DNA of 64,000 bases from Ypsolopha sequella (lineage: Eukaryota; Arthropoda; Insecta; Lepidoptera; Ypsolophidae). The DNA lies in assembly GCA_934047225.1 (NCBI GenBank), contig OW203994.1, positions 10,015,001 through 10,079,000 on the forward strand, written 5' to 3'. The notes beneath the pieces were generated by a model, which did no database searches, was not told the origin of the DNA, and saw only the letters and a list, made by a program, of their open reading frames with translations. Positions 32,613 through 43,203 of this stretch are shown here, piece by piece. Made by a program: the position numbers and the translations under genes. The first letter of the stretch is position 1. Each line of letters opens with the position of its first letter.

Positions 32613-33063
32613 ACTAAGCTTGATAACGAGCAATATGGCCCCAATGCAGCGATTACAACACAAGTTATTGGATAATATTTTATTAAATTATAAGTGTCTT
32701 TACCCCTTTCTTCGTAGGTCGGGATCTCGGGATGGTGGGGTAGCGAGATGGAGGGTTAGCGGGATAGCAGGAGAAGCGGGAATCGTGATATTAACGCCAG
32801 TGTTGCGGACGAAGCTTGCAATCTCCGTTGAGAGAGCACTAATAAGATTATAAGATATCACTTTATTTCGCTTTTATAAGACAAAGAGGTTTTAAAAGAC
32901 AATATAAGAGTTCAGAAACAGTATAATAATGTTCTAAATGTTGTTCTCAGAAAACTTTTATTTAAATAGTTGTTTTTTATGGTTCTGTGTTAGGATTGGC
33001 GGATTACTATTTTTAATCAGATTTATTAACGGATTATTTTGAGGAGTTATTTTATTTTCCTAC
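32613..33063. other. No supported gene
   Basis: A 77-codon plus-strand frame (32620-32853) has a possible acceptor inside it (TTTCTTCGTAG) but no recognisable protein. Confidence 0.35.
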
Positions 33064-33755
33064 AGGCATCGAGCGGTATCGAAGCTGGATTGTGAAATAC
33101 CCGGCTTTTTCTAATTAATCGAAACAGAACACTTAAATTCCAAATTCACTCAATAGTTATTCAACAAAACCTTATTACCTATGTATTGTGTATGTTGCTA
33201 TCGCAAAGTTTCAATCAGTTTCCGTAAACTAGAATTTCAAAAATTTGAATTGAAAAAGTTTTGAAATTCTTATTTACAGAAACCAATGGAAACTTTGCGA
33301 ATGCAGTATACACAATACGTCAATACATATATAATAAGGTTTTGTTGAATAACTATTGAGTGAATTTTGAATTTAAATGTTCTGTTTTGATTAATTTGAA
33401 CAAAAAAAAACCGGCCAAGTGCGAGTCAGACTCACGCACGAAGGGTTCCGTACCATTATCTATAAAAACGGCAAAAAAAACATGTCTTTTGTATGGGAGC
33501 CCCCTTAAATATTTATTTAATTCTGTTTTTTAGTATTTGTTGTTATAGCGGCAACAGAAATACATCATCTGTGAAAATTTCAACTGTCTAACTATCACGT
33601 TTCATGAGATACAGCCTCATGACAGATGGATAGACGGACAGACAGACGGACAGACAGACGGAGAGCGGATTCTTAGTAATAGGATCCCGTTGGTTACCCT
33701 TTGGGTACGGAACCCTAAAAAGGCAGTTATTTCACAATACGGAACCGCTCTGAAA
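33064..33755. mobile_element. Family P2 fold-back MITE, copy 4, split by family R
   Basis: Left arm GAGCGGTATCGAAGCTGGATTG; right arm TTTTGTTGAATAACTATTGAG, then the R insertion, then TTATTTCACAATACGGAACCGCTC. Without R the element is about 380 bp. Confidence 0.8.
33411..33720 (+). mobile_element. Family R, short version, nested in P2
   Basis: Head CCGGCCAAGTGCGAGTCAG; body TATGGGAGCCCCCTTAAAT; GACG microsatellite; tail TTTGGGTACGGAACCCTAAAA. A-runs border both ends. Confidence 0.8.
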
Positions 33756-33810
33756 TCATTTTAATCTGTAAGATGGACAATAGCCACGATCCGGACTACG
33801 ATCTGGGGCT

Positions 33811-33963
33811 CTACCGCGTAATTCTCATTTGTATCAACTTCAAGCAAATGCATGCGAAATTCTACGCGTGCAAAAGAGATGGCATGTTAGGCGGGTGTCG
33901 TCGCACGCACGTCAAATTTCAATCTCAAGTTGATGTTGATGAAAATGAGAATTACGCGGTAGA
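33811..33963. repeat. 153-bp inverted-repeat unit
   Basis: CTACCGCGTAATTCTCATTT and AAATGAGAATTACGCGGTAG are complementary arms. They explain the 98-codon open frame that spans them. Confidence 0.7.
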
Positions 33964-33989
33964 CCCACTGTTGTTCACTCTTGTTTTAG

Positions 33990-34425
33990 AGTTAATAAAA
34001 AATAATAAAATAAAAATCATTTATTTCAGAACTGGGTTCCATAGAACATCATATTACACAGGAAAATGAGGAAAAGAAAAATACAAAAATGTCACAAACA
34101 GTATGTCAATAAAATTAAAATTAAAACTCATAGAAAACCAGGATAAAACAATTTTGATCATTAAACATTATTTAACGTGTAGTGTCGTCCAGTGATGGCT
34201 GATAGGACACCGCACCTACCTCCCACTGCTTTCAGAATGGTATTGCGGCTGCCGCACTCTCTGTGCGTAAGAGAGGCAACTTTTTTGCGCATAATTGCGT
34301 AAAAATCTATAATTCGCGCCTCAGTTCTATAGTTGGCAGCCCCAATAGCATCCTGAAGGCATTATTGTATTGCACGGATTGCACCCGTAGAGCGTTGTAT
34401 GTAGGTCTTCTGCGTGTATCTCACC
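33990..34425 (-). pseudogene. LINE reverse-transcriptase tail and 3' UTR
   Basis: On the minus strand VQYNNAFRMLLGLP, then a broken CAKKLPLLR region, with stops after RREL and AAAAIPF, matches the C-terminal region of lepidopteran LINE polymerases. About 170 bases of UTR follow, with AAATAAATG and an AT-rich end near 33990. The 5' side is cut by the MITE at 34426. Confidence 0.6.
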
Positions 34426-34687
34426 CAGTGGCGTGCACAGAACTTTTTGCTGGAAAAGCAAACAATTGGTCAAGAGCAACAATAAAAAAAATATAAAAAA
34501 AATTAAATATCTATTTGAAAAAAAAACAATTGTATGATGCCAGGGTAGACAATGTCTACCCTAGAGTGAAAATTTCCTATACAAACTTTTTTTTTCAAAG
34601 TGATATTTAAATTTTTTCATATTTTTTTTATTGTTGTTCATGACCAATTGTTTGCTTTTCCAGCAAAAAGTTCTGTGCACGCCACTG
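34426..34687. mobile_element. 262-bp palindromic MITE, hAT-like ends
   Basis: Ends CAGTGGCGTGCACAGAAC and GTTCTGTGCACGCCACTG; arms continue through TTTTTGCTGGAAAAGCAAAC; centre TAGGGTAGACAATGTCTACCC. No 8-bp target repeat lies directly at the ends. Confidence 0.8.
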
Positions 34688-34892
34688 ATTATTTATTTCT
34701 CACCCACAGTCCAATAAGTATTTTAAACTGTTAATTACTTTAAGAGTTTAAAACTATAATGTTTTAATGACGATCCAATACCGAGAGCTTATAAAAAACA
34801 AAATACATATATCTTTATTTATAGTAGTATAAAGTTTATTATTCTCTTCAATTAAAGCGATATTCAAATGTATTAATAATTTAAATCATCAA

Positions 34893-35040
34893 ATACTTAA
34901 ATAATTTGGTTAAGTGCAAGTCAGACTCACGCACACCACACAATACTGGTACGGAACCTTAAAAATATTATGGTAGAACAACAAAACAGATACCAAAGCA
35001 ACATCAAGCCGACAAAAAAACAAGGCGCTAAAATGGTATG
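34893..35040 (+). repeat. Mini-R composite, copy 2
   Basis: AAATAATTTGGTTAAGTGCAAG, GGTACGGAACCTTAAAAAT, ATGGTAGAACAACAAAA, AAGCCGACAAAAAAACAAGG. Parallel to 26337-26615 without its extra segment. Confidence 0.6.
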
Positions 35041-35112
35041 ACAATTAATTCGGCACTCTCTGAGTACGGAACCAAAATGTTTATTATTTGTTGTTTTATT
35101 TTTGAGTATGTA

Positions 35113-35208
35113 CAGTGGAGACCATATCAAGATATACACTTGCAGTACGAAATTAGCCCCTACAGAGAAGAACATAAGATATGTACAAAGTCCAATGTGT
35201 CTCCACTG
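35113..35208 (+). mobile_element. TcM MITE, copy 2
   Basis: CAGTGGAGACCATATCAAG to GTCTCCACTG between TA pairs 35111-35112 and 35209-35210; shorter right arm than copy 1. Confidence 0.75.
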
Positions 35209-35210
35209 TA

Positions 35211-35546
35211 CAACATCTCCCCAAATTTGAAACTTCTATGTATTACCGTCTTTAACCCTAGAAGCCCAATCATATTTATGAAGCGGAAAGCCCCGTCAAA
35301 ATGACGTGCATATGTAAAATAGCTTTAAATGTAACTAATATTATTTATAATTACTAGGTTTTTTTTATGATTTATGTTTAACACAATATACTTAAATAAA
35401 ACGCAAGAAATTTACGAAAATATATTTTAATTTAAACTAATTTTTTAAGTCAACGGACCATCAAAGCAAGACATTGAGGAACCCTCACGGCGAGAACGTG
35501 AGTTTTTGAGTTCTTCTGGAATTTCTCTCTTGTTTGACCTTATTGT
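35211..35546. other. No recognisable feature
   Basis: Contains an AAGCCCAATCATATTT...GTCAAAATGACGTGCA stretch resembling the ends of the 40450-40655 element; otherwise nothing. Confidence 0.4.
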
Positions 35547-35553
35547 CCCTACT

Positions 35554-35987
35554 GATCGTTCAACAATTACGTGATCATTTTTGGCCGTTTTTTTAACCGC
35601 CCATGTGATCACAGCGTAATCTTTTGTTTTTAACCCCCCCCCCCCCCTCGCCTTGATTACGTAATCTTCGTCCGGGCTTAAAATGTTTGCTGTTTATTAG
35701 CACTGACACGTATGCAATCTAAATCTACGTTTAACAGGAACAAATCAAACAGGAACGTAAATTTACGTTTGACAGGAACATGTACCTACACATTTTAATA
35801 TTTATTTACGTTTGTCATTTTTAAATAAAATTATTTAGATAAAATTATTAATAGACTTCAAAATTGGACGTAAATATTTAAATATAATTTATTGATTTTA
35901 CGGAACCCCCCCCCCATAATCAAATAATCCAGATGTTTATACAAGCACCCCCCCCCCTAACGGTGATCACGTAATTGTTGAATGATC
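35554..35987. mobile_element. 434-bp MITE with poly-C tracts
   Basis: Perfect or near-perfect 24-bp ends GATCGTTCAACAATTACG... and ...CGTAATTGTTGAATGATC. The interior has C runs of 14 (35634-35647), about 10 (35906-35915) and about 10 (35948-35957). Confidence 0.75.
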
Positions 35988-36180
35988 CCTACCCATACAA
36001 CCAAACTCGGCCGCGGCGGCTGAAATTTCGGTAACATAGAAATCTGCACTTGGAATATGGTCGTAGAGTCGCAATAGTTAATACTCTTTGCGGCTGTGTG
36101 AAGTTTTAGCCGCAAAATGTAGAAGTATAGTCTTAACTATGCATCTAAAATTGTGTGAGACAAATTTTGGATGCGATGTT

Positions 36181-36858
36181 CCTTAAATATTATCACATTG
36201 TTTCTACATTCTATTAACAAGAACAAAACTATCCGAAAGTGTTTACAGTATAACTACATGTTGACTGTTAATGTTACTGATCGGTGTTTAATAGTTCTTT
36301 AAAAATGTGTAAACTAGTTCACATTATGCTTCTACATTGCTACTACATCGTAATAACAAGAACAAAACTATCCGAAAGTGTTCACAGTATAACAACATGG
36401 TTACTGTTAATATTACTAAACGGTGTTTAATAGTTCCTTAAAAATGTGTAAACTAGTTCACACTATGCTTCTACATTGCTACTACATCGTAATAACAAGA
36501 ACAAAACTATCCGAAAGTGTTCACAGTATAACAACATGGTTACTGTTAATATTACTATACGGTGTTTAATAGTTCCTTAAAAATGTGTAAACTAGTTCAC
36601 ACTATGCTTCTACATTGCTACTACATCGTAATAACAAGAACAAAACTATCCGAAAGTGTTCACAGTATAACAACATGGTTACTGTTAATATTACTAAACG
36701 GTGTTTAATAGTTCTTTAAAAATGTGTAAACTAGTTCACATTATGCTTCTACACTGCTACTACATTATCCGAAAGTGCTCACAGTATAACTACATTGTTC
36801 CTGTTTATAATACTAAGCTGTGTTTAAATAGTTCTTTAAAAATGTGGAAACTAGGTTT
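36181..36858 (+). repeat. 139-bp satellite-like tandem array, about five copies
   Basis: The word TATCCGAAAGTG starts at 36230, 36369, 36508, 36647 and 36766, giving a 139-base period three times and then 119 (a 20-base deletion). The middle copies are nearly identical; the outer ones are more diverged. Confidence 0.9.
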
Positions 36859-37174
36859 TGTTATCGAAACTGAGTCGTAACCGTTAGGTGATCAAAGAAT
36901 ATTCGATTTCTTTTACAAAAAAGTAAGTTCTTGCCAACCTTTTGTTCTGAACTCATTTGAAATCTTTGATTGAATTACGTTTGGATTTACCATGAGGAAA
37001 TTTTGTGAGCATTCAACGACTTATTACCGATTTACCTATATTATAAACACAACAGTAGTTTCAAAATGAATTTTTCCTTCCTACCACATGATTGTCACTT
37101 TATGTATCAAAAGTAAATCAAAGTTGGATAAAAATTAAAAATCCCTTTTAATTTGTGTAAGTAGGAGTATTTTT
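36859..37174. other. No recognisable feature
   Basis: AT-rich spacer. Confidence 0.5.
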
Positions 37175-37430
37175 AACCGACATCAAAAAAAGCAGGAGGT
37201 TCTCAATTCGACTGTATTTCTTTTTTGGCTTTGTTACTCTATAACTCCGTCATTTCTGAACCGATTTGAATAATTCTTTTTTTGTTTGAAAGAATGTACT
37301 TTCAGGTAGGTTCCATTTTGGGTTTAGTCATGATCTGATGAAGGTCTTCAGAGATAAGCAATAAAACTCCTCAGAAAATGACAGCATACCTCTCAAAATT
37401 GAGGTAATTGCTTTGTGCCTGGGTGCTGAT
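37175..37430 (+). mobile_element. ACCGACTTCAAAAAA-type repeat, copy 1
   Basis: TTAACCGACATCAAAAAAAGC, GAGGTTCTCAATTCGACTG, CATAACTCCGTCATTTCTG, GGTCATGATCTGATGAAGG. A repeat type common in Lepidoptera; a close copy is at 62316-62628. Confidence 0.7.
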
Positions 37431-37850
37431 TACAAGCTTTTACTTGAAAATCGACATTCTTCCACCTGACCTTCGATCCTGGCTTCATCACCATATTCAC
37501 CATAGAACTCTTTAACGGATCAGAGCACATAACTCGAGATTGCGGCAATCACTGCGTTAGGGTGCTGATACAAGGGTATTACTTGGAAATTATCAGAATA
37601 CCCACCTGACCTACGATCCTGGCTTCATCACCATAGAACTCCTCAACGGATGATAGCACATAACTTTGGATTGCGGCAACCAGTTTGTGTTAGGGTGCTC
37701 ATTGCAGGGCATTGCTGAAAATTGCCAGTGTACCCACCTGACCTTCGATCTTGGCTTCATCACCGTAGAACTCTTCAACGGATGACAGCACATAACTCGA
37801 GATTGTGGTAATCATGTTGTGTTAGGGTGCTGATAGCAGGAAGCTACTCA
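37416..37850 (+). repeat. About 135-bp minisatellite, three units
   Basis: CCACCTGACC starts at 37462, 37602 and 37734 (spacing 140 and 132). Units share CTTCGATCCTGGCTTCATCA and CATAACTCGAGATTGCGG. It begins inside the 3' end of the preceding repeat. Confidence 0.85.
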
Positions 37851-37940
37851 AACATGGCTACTTGTACTCACTTGAACTTCATTTCATTTTAACACCACGT
37901 TTGCAAGAACTACCCATACCTCACAATTTAACCCAGCAAC

Positions 37941-38317
37941 ACTAAAAAATGTGAAATGAAATAAACTTTTAACAAAAAATTCGTAACCGACTTTAATAGT
38001 AACAGCATTCATTCACTAAAAAGTTAATAATAATTCTATAAAGACCGATGGTACCAAAGCAACACTTTTGCCGACTTCTTTCTTCCTGAAACATTATGTT
38101 ATCTAGAAGTCGGCGTATTTCCTACGATATAGCAACATAAAAACCAATATAAGAACGCCGACTTCTAGATAAAATAACGTTTCAGGAAGAAAAAAGTCGG
38201 CAAAGGTGTTGCTTCGGTACCATCGGTCTTTATAGAATTATTATTAACTTTTTAGTGAATGACTGCTGTTACTATTGAAGTCTGTTACTATTTTTTTGTT
38301 AAAAGTTCATTTTTAGT
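37941..38317. mobile_element. 377-bp fold-back MITE
   Basis: Arms of about 165-175 bp pair almost fully (ATAAAGACCGATGGTACC, GCCGACTTCT, ACTTTTTAGTGAATGA) around a loop at about 38114-38152. Short AAGTCGGC words recur within each arm. Confidence 0.85.
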
Positions 38318-40111
38318 GCACTTGCTCAAAATATGCTAGATTTTGTGCCTGTATCACATGCGCAGTGTTTTATTTTTCAATCACTAGCACCATCTAGAGG
38401 ATAACATTAGCATCGTTTAAGTAAGCACTCTGTGGACTGGTTTTGCATATCGTTTTGTTGGTATTTCTGGAAGTAACCGGATTAATTTAAAACGGGTTAT
38501 GACTGAAAGAACAAACTGAAACAACGTCCACGTCTAAACCGTCTTATAATAAAATTGTTGTAGAGTATAAATTAAATATATCGTAGAATTTATTATTATT
38601 ATGTCATTTTCGCAGATGTATTAAAAAACGTCGTTTGATACACGTGCGAGTGTAGATATCTCTTGTCCTATTTTTTGCCTCGACTTGAAATATCGACCAT
38701 CTCGCACTAGCATCAAAATATATTATTACCTATTTAGACTGATTTAAGAAAGTGGAAAATAAAAGACTTATTCTTTCAAATACAGTTTTATTTTGAAACA
38801 AAATACAATTTACCGAAAACTTGTCACTGTTAAATCACCGTAAAATCAATCCCGTTTGTGACCCCTAATTATGGGAAACTAATTTTCTTTTACGTTTCTA
38901 AAAACACTTTTGAAATAATTATACTAATATTTTCTTCATTCATCAAGTTTTTTAAGTAAGCACGTTTTGTTTGCGAAACAATCAATTTTGTGAATCATAT
39001 CTCGAACACTTGAAAAAAATTACGAAAGGTTTTGTGGCCTCTAATTCTGGGGAACTTCTCCTGTGTGTGGCTTTGGCTGAACTACGTGGCTGATGTGGAT
39101 CTGAAAAAATATCAAGAAAATATTTTAATTACTTGAGCCCCAAAAATCAAAAGCCCCAAATGCTAACCTCACTTGCACGTGGAGCACCCTGATAGCTAGG
39201 GCTTGCATTTGAATATTCTAATAATGAAATGGTTCAAATATTCGAATATAAAATTACAGTGTAAAAAAAAACGTGCCGTAACCGTGCAAAATTATAAAAG
39301 CACCCTATTGCGTGACCTCCGGCAGCTGTCCCAAATGCCGGCTCCGGCACCCGCCCCAAGTGCTGGATCCGGCAGCCGGAGCACTTCCAACTTATAAACG
39401 ATAAATTGTAATCAACGTACGTATATTGCAATTCTTAAAGGGCCTATTATATTAATGAATATATTATAATGAAACAAGAGCTTTTTTTTCAAAAATACAA
39501 ACAACAAAGAAGATAAAAGTTAATGGTCTTCTTGATGTAATCAATCAAGTAGTGTAATCAACTTACTATCAACAGACAGTAATACATTTAACCACAGATG
39601 TAAATATTGGGGCAAATAAAATGTTTGGAGCCACTGACATCGCATTAGCACGGCAGCCATAGTAGAATTTGTTACTGAAATACACTTTGGTGTGGACTAT
39701 GTTACTAAGGCATGCAACTCCCTTATGAAATCAAAATAAACCAAATTTACAGCTATATACTTTATAATATAATGAAATTAGATCCAAACACATCATACTG
39801 AACGATTTGCTAGCAACATACATATTTATTGCATGTTTTTATTTATGCAAAATAATGAAAAATAACTAAAGATAAGGCTTACCTCTCATTATTTCACGGG
39901 TGCTCCTGTTTTTTGGGATTTTCTTTCCAAATTAGGCGATGAACTAGATTGCGCACTTTGTCAAACGCAAAAATAACTTAAAAACAGGCATAGGTATATA
40001 ACAATGAAAATAACAAATGGCTGCGGTAAAGTTGACATGACAGTTAGTAAATAAAACATTGGCACACAATTTTCGTTTCTCGTTGTCATTCAATCATGCG
40101 AGCATAATTTT
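38318..40111. other. No recognisable feature
   Basis: Unique-looking AT-rich DNA. A GC-rich patch at 39318-39385 contains partly complementary CCGGCAGCTG/GCTCCGGCA words. No gene supported. Confidence 0.4.
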
Positions 40112-40206
40112 GTAACAATCTGGTAAAAAGTTTCTACAACTTTAAAACATATTCACCAAAATTTCGTAACAACCTGGTAACCAAGCTTCTACAACTTTAC
40201 AACATG
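40112..40206 (+). repeat. Two-copy 54-bp direct repeat
   Basis: GTAACAAtCTGGTAA...TTCTACAACTTTaAAACAT starts at 40112 and 40166. Confidence 0.7.
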
Positions 40207-40449
40207 GTGTATATACCACAACCAAATGTATGTTTCGGAACTTCCCCACTTGTTGACGTAACGACGAAACTAAGCGGTCAGAGCGGCGAAATTTGTTACT
40301 TGGGTTGTAACACAGAAATGTAGCAGTTACGACGTTGCAACCAAAATGGTTGTATGGGTAGTGTCAAATTATACGGAGGTTTTAGTAAATTCTGCGCCAA
40401 AGGTACCAATTGACACACGTAATATTTCTATACATGTGCAAAAGTTGCG

Positions 40450-40655
40450 CAAAGCCCAAACATACGTCATAATGACGTACAACATTGCGATTACAGCAGA
40501 ATGGCGGCACTTACCGAGGCGATACACCCGTCTCCAGTTAGTTCCTGGGTCGTGCTGAGTTGGCTCGGAATGTCACAGCGATCTAAGCACGCGTGCGACA
40601 GATATACCGAATATGCGTCGGAGAGTACGTCAAAACGACGTAGATTGGGCTTTGT
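40450..40655. mobile_element. About 206-bp MITE with doubled ACGTC motifs
   Basis: Ends CAAAGCCCAAACATACGTC and GACGTAGATTGGGCTTTG are inverted. Each end also holds a local inverted pair (TACGTCATAATGACGTA; TACGTCAAAACGACGTA). The interior is GC-richer than the flanks and carries a GTAAGT on the minus strand. Confidence 0.6.
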
Positions 40656-41087
40656 AATCAAGTCCTATTGAAATAATATGTTAAATGATTGGGATTCTTT
40701 TTTTAATATTTATTATTTACGTGAATGCATGGAAGGTATGAAACGCGTTATAACAGTTTTTAAGGAATTTATTTTATTTCTCCTGTATTTTGCAAGACAA
40801 TGTCAAACTTTTTAAAATGAAGAACAAGTCCATAAATAAAATCATATAAATGCAATAAGTTATAAAAAAAAGGTTGGTCGGTCGGCAACATGGCCCCAAT
40901 AACACAATGTAAACAACTACACATTCATTTATTCTTTATTTATTATATTAAACAGTTCTTTGATAATGCCGTAAGGCGAAACCGGTTGGATTAATAAAAG
41001 AGTGATATTGAAACAGTACAAGTGTTTTTATCAAGATTACCATAGTAACACGTATTCTGTAGACATTTCAACTGCCTACCTAAAATG
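40656..41087. other. No recognisable feature
   Basis: AT-rich non-coding DNA. Confidence 0.5.
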
Positions 41088-41190
41088 GCTGAAGCTGTAG
41101 ACCCCTGTGACAAACGGACGGACGGACAGCGGAGGCTTATAGTAATTGGGTCCAGTTTAGCACCCTTTGGGTACGGAACCCAAAAATCTC
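41088..41190 (+). repeat. Family R tail fragment, third subtype
   Basis: GCTGTAGACCCCTGTGAC, GACGGACGGACAG, TTTGGGTACGGAACCCAAAAA. Confidence 0.65.
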
Positions 41191-41579
41191 TTTTTGTTTG
41201 GTTATATTCACTAAGTACAACTACATTGGGCAATTACTTTTACAATATAAAGAATTGTTTGCATATAGAGAAGCCTTTTGTACTCAAAGGTGATATGTCT
41301 CGGTATTGAAAGAAAATAACTCAAGTCTCTACCATGTGTGTAGGTACGTTTCTTTTTACAAGAATGCCTTTCAATTTAGCCGAAAATAAGTAAGAACATG
41401 CATCGAGTTTTCAGCGGTGACCTGTCAATCCAAGCGGAAAAATGCACAGTATGAGAGGGACCGATGCGCGACGTAAAAGAATAAAAAAAGCTTTTTATTT
41501 ATATAAAAAATAAATAATTAGCAACATTTCTAATTACCAAAATGTAGACATTGTTAAAACCCACCTAATAAAGTATGTT
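41191..41579. other. No recognisable feature
   Basis: Mixed non-coding DNA. Confidence 0.45.
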
Positions 41580-41590
41580 TGGGTTCTCCA

Positions 41591-41955
41591 TCCATCCATT
41601 ATCCATCTAGTTCGTCCACTGCTGGACATAAGCCTTTTCAGGACTTTGCCACTCCCGGCGATCATCCTGCAAGAATTGCCCATACTCACACATGCTGGGC
41701 AGGCGGGTTGGTGAGCACGGTACCGGAACCCTCGCACCAGTGACGCCGCTGCCCGTCACCAGTCTGTTCTTAGGGATGGATATACCGCCATCCATCGGTC
41801 CCAGGCATTGTGTCTGGTTTTTTGCCTCTGAGCTGTTCTCTTACTCTCCCCCGAATAACTTCAAGGGGGTCTCCAATTAAGATGGTGGTACCTCCACAGT
41901 TGAGCCCAGCATCAGCTCTACCACCTATTCTCCACTACCACTACTACCACCTACA
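41591..41955 (-). mobile_element. Short non-LTR retroelement/SINE-like, copy 2
   Basis: Flanked by a perfect 11-bp duplication TGGGTTCTCCA (41580-41590, 41956-41966). Minus-strand 3' end ATGTCCAGCAGTGGACGAAC then a GGATGGATGG tail. About 90% like copy 1 by eye, with an indel in the middle. Confidence 0.85.
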
Positions 41956-41966
41956 TGGGTTCTCCA

Positions 41967-42561
41967 CATGATTCTTATTCGTGAAACTATGAGAATGCGT
42001 GTGTTTAAAGACCATAACTATTTTTATCGAGTAAAAGTTATTCAATCTCGTTTCTGTACTACAAAAATCTAGAAAAAGGTTTCAAAAATGTTGCATTAAT
42101 GTATCAAATTAGTAGCTCTTACTGTAAGGAGTAAAACGATTCCAAATGGTGCCAATTCTTCGTCGCCTTAAAATAAAATACGATGTTTATACAATATTTT
42201 TTTCTACTTACATCTTTCATTGCAGGTTCAAGCCTAATGCGATAGAATGCGATTACAAATCAACCTATACTAAATATATTTTTAACTTATTTACTTATAC
42301 CTACCCTATAACACACAATGTACATAGCTATTAGTACCAATTGTACTAGTATTCTTGTAATCTATAAAAATAATCATGTACTGCAAAATTTTGTACCAAA
42401 GACAACAACGACAGACAGTTGCGAATTACTTTGTAGCGAATATTTCGACTGCCGGATACCCGATGCAAAATATTTTATTTTTTTTATATTAAATTACAGT
42501 GGTGTACTCCGAAAAAAGTTTTTTTAACTTTCACGTGGACAAAATAATAGGTAGAGATACT
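41967..42561. other. No recognisable feature
   Basis: AT-rich, non-coding. Confidence 0.45.
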
Positions 42562-42737
42562 TTATCTCACGAAGTCCGTTTGGGTATGGTTATAGTAGTA
42601 CGTGCACGCACACACTCTTTTATCTAGTGTGCGTGACCTCGGGAATGCTACAAGACGCGTAACATACACAAAACGCGCTTATTTGTGTACTCCACTACTA
42701 CAACCAGCCAAACGAGCCAAACGAACTTCTTGAGATA
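42562..42737. mobile_element. Family P3 MITE, copy 1
   Basis: Ends TATCTCACGAAGTCCGTTTGG and CCAAACGAACTTCTTGAGATA; interior TCTAGTGTGCGTGACCTCGG and ACAAAACGCGC. Confidence 0.8.
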
Positions 42738-42789
42738 GAATAGCTGTAACTGCTACGGTATAAATTCATGACATGTAGACTGGAGACAC

Positions 42790-42928
42790 AGACTGGAGAT
42801 CACATCAAGCTTTACGCATTGAATGTAAGTCCAAGACATGTCTTAACTACAAATTTGTACCTATCTTACCCTTATTAAAAGGGGCTAATGTAGCATTGCA
42901 AGTGTATAGCTTGATGTGATCTCCACTG
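42790..42928 (-). mobile_element. TcM MITE, copy 3
   Basis: AGACTGGAGATCACATCAAGC to CTTGATGTGATCTCCACTG followed by TA 42929-42930. A diverged, longer member. Confidence 0.65.
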
Positions 42929-42934
42929 TATGTA

Positions 42935-43045
42935 CAGTGGAGACCACATCAAGTAAGACACATTGGACTTTGTACCTATCTTATATTCTTCTCTGTAGGA
43001 GCTAATGTCGTACTGCAAGTGTATAGCTTGATGCGGTATACACTG
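42935..43045 (-). mobile_element. TcM MITE, copy 4, almost adjacent to copy 3
   Basis: CAGTGGAGACCACATCAAG to CTTGATGCGGTATACACTG between TA 42933-42934 and 43046-43047. Reverse complement of copy 1. Confidence 0.75.
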
Positions 43046-43203
43046 TACTTGCTACGCCGTCCTAGTAAAAAGAATGATGAGCGTGATCAGAGCCGCATTA
43101 TAGAATGTGGAGGCCACTGGGCAACAGCGAAGTAGAGGCACCTTCTTTGATTCAAGATCGATCATATATCCGCTGTTTCCATGAGTACTCATATGTATTA
43201 CTA

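Noticed and set aside
33773..34069. 98-codon plus-strand frame
   Set aside because: Spans a DNA inverted repeat and a reversed LINE 3' UTR; no domain is visible.
36181..36858. CRISPR-like array
   Set aside because: The units are contiguous 139-bp tandem repeats without unique spacers.
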